Assembly: GCA_003538525.1 (NCBI GenBank)
Contig: DPRZ01000192.1
Location: 1 to 6,150, forward strand
DNA: 6,150 bases
Direction of reading: 5' to 3'
Origin: Neisseriales bacterium
Lineage (GTDB): Bacteria > Pseudomonadota > Gammaproteobacteria > Burkholderiales > UBA11063
Numbering within the stretch: position 1 is the stretch's first letter; every line of letters starts with the position of its first letter. This document shows positions 5,465 through 6,150 of the stretch, piece after piece. Both the position numbers and the translations under genes were made by a program. The notes beneath the pieces are model-generated. The model saw only the letters and a program-made list of their open reading frames with translations, ran no database searches and was not told the origin of the DNA.

Positions 5465-6150
5465 ATGAACGAAACCCATACCAGTAGAGCGATTTTGACC
5501 GCTTTCATTGGTAATTTATCAATTGCATTGGCCAAATTAATTGGCTTTTTATTTACCGCCTCATCCGCAATGCTATCGGAAGCAGTACATAGTTTTGCCG
5601 ATAGTGCCAACCAAATTTTATTATTTGTCGGCAATAAACGCGCCTTAATTCGCGGCAATCACAAATTTAACTTTGGTTATGGTAAAGAAGAATTTATTTT
5701 ATCGTTTATGGTTGCCATTGTTTTATTTATGTTTGGAGCAATTTTTTCGATCTATGAGGGAATTCATCAAATATTACACCCACAACAAATTAGAAATGTT
5801 GGTTGGGTCTTAGCCATTTTGGTATTTGCAATCGCGGTTGAGGGATATTCATTACTTCAAGCCTATAAAGCTAAAAAAAGTAAAGATGGCTTTTTTAAAT
5901 ATCTACGTAAAACCTCGGACTCAGCCACGGTGGTGGTGATTATTGAAGATACCGCGGCCTTATTGGGTTTAGGTTTTTCATTTATTTTCATTTTACTGGC
6001 TTATCTAATTAATCCCGTGTTTGATGGCATTGGTGCAGTAACTACGGGAGTTATTTTAGGTTTATTAGCCTTACTCTTAGCTTTTGAATTATATAAATTA
6101 CTCGCGGGTGAAAGTTTAAGTGCTGCAGAAACCTATAAACTCCGCCAGTT
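5465..6150 (+). CDS. Cation diffusion facilitator (CDF) family metal transporter, N-terminal 228 residues (runs off window)
   Basis: The frame opens at ATG 5465, with AAGG at 5455-5458 placed 6 nt upstream, and stays open to the window end. Six membrane segments can be traced at roughly residues 10-32, 36-56, 78-100, 112-133, 153-180 and 188-213, the CDF transmembrane part; the cytosolic C-terminal domain lies beyond the window. TM2 carries SEAVHSFADSANQ, with the metal-site pair H42-x-x-x-D46. TM5 reads VVVIIEDTAALLGLG; when aligned to the HxxxD of well-studied CDFs such as E. coli YiiP, the Asp is D162 but the His is replaced by Val158, with E161 beside the Asp. This EDxAA form, together with the HxxxD in TM2, is what I recall of a distinct CDF branch that includes ZnT9-like proteins. 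Such carriers exchange Zn, Fe or Mn for protons; the metal here cannot be assigned. The gene is the first after a terminator, so it probably starts a new unit. The - strand frame 5365-5658 is a shadow. Confidence 0.93.
   Translation, partial: MNETHTSRAILTAFIGNLSIALAKLIGFLFTASSAMLSEAVHSFADSANQILLFVGNKRALIRGNHKFNFGYGKEEFILSFMVAIVLFMFGAIFSIYEGIHQILHPQQIRNVGWVLAILVFAIAVEGYSLLQAYKAKKSKDGFFKYLRKTSDSATVVVIIEDTAALLGLGFSFIFILLAYLINPVFDGIGAVTTGVILGLLALLLAFELYKLLAGESLSAAETYKLRQ

Noticed and set aside
5365..5658. 97-codon open frame on the - strand over the terminator and CDF start
   Set aside because: It runs across the intrinsic terminator and antisense to the conserved CDF TM1-TM2 coding region, and its composition does not look like a real protein.
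1..6150. Search for DNA uptake sequences (Neisseria GCCGTCTGAA, Haemophilus AAGTGCGGT), CRISPR-like repeats, tRNA genes and IS ends
   Set aside because: No copy of these uptake words, no regularly spaced repeats, no tRNA-like structure and no transposase frame was seen by eye.

Overview
The window reads as ordinary chromosome of an AT-rich Gram-negative bacterium, most likely a gamma- or betaproteobacterium. The reasons are an Escherichia-type glutathione synthase (GshB), an eight-stranded outer-membrane beta-barrel with a C-terminal Phe, a small lipoprotein with a clean lipobox, and purine-rich AAGG/AGGTG Shine-Dalgarno sites. I cannot name the genus. All recognised genes are on the + strand. 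I see no tRNA, rRNA, CRISPR array, insertion sequence, integrase, phage gene or toxin/defence cassette.

Layout. (1) 1-2680 is a tight run of four genes: the C-terminal end of a MOSC-domain (YcbX/mARC-like) molybdenum protein cut by the window start, a GNAT acetyltransferase 2 nt downstream, a nitronate monooxygenase-type flavoprotein, and a ten-helix EamA/DMT exporter. Gaps of 2, 17 and 48 nt and no visible terminator suggest one operon. MOSC/mARC-type enzymes (reduction of N-hydroxylated compounds), nitronate monooxygenase and an exporter fit a loose theme of handling unusual nitrogen compounds and small metabolites, but that is inference. (2) 2681-2945 is a 265-nt gap with two candidate extended -10 promoters and no supported + strand gene; it leads into a 62-codon lipoprotein gene. 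(3) 3135-3311 is a second regulatory gap, followed by an OmpA-like barrel, gshB and a PhnB-like VOC protein. The gaps here are 9 and 15-18 nt, so these three genes may be co-transcribed; a clear intrinsic terminator at about 5409-5437 closes the unit. (4) From 5465 to the window end is the first 228 codons of a cation diffusion facilitator with an HxxxD site in TM2 and an EDTAALLG motif in TM5. A candidate promoter for it overlaps the terminator hairpin.

The best leads for a second look are: the altered glycine-rich ATP-loop in the glutathione synthase (MMAG where E. coli has GMGG); a perfect 10-bp palindrome filling the gap between the barrel gene and gshB; the internal hairpin duplication in the barrel; and the unexplained 265-nt gap, which has possible antisense reading-frame remnants. 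I found no convincing previously undescribed multi-gene system.
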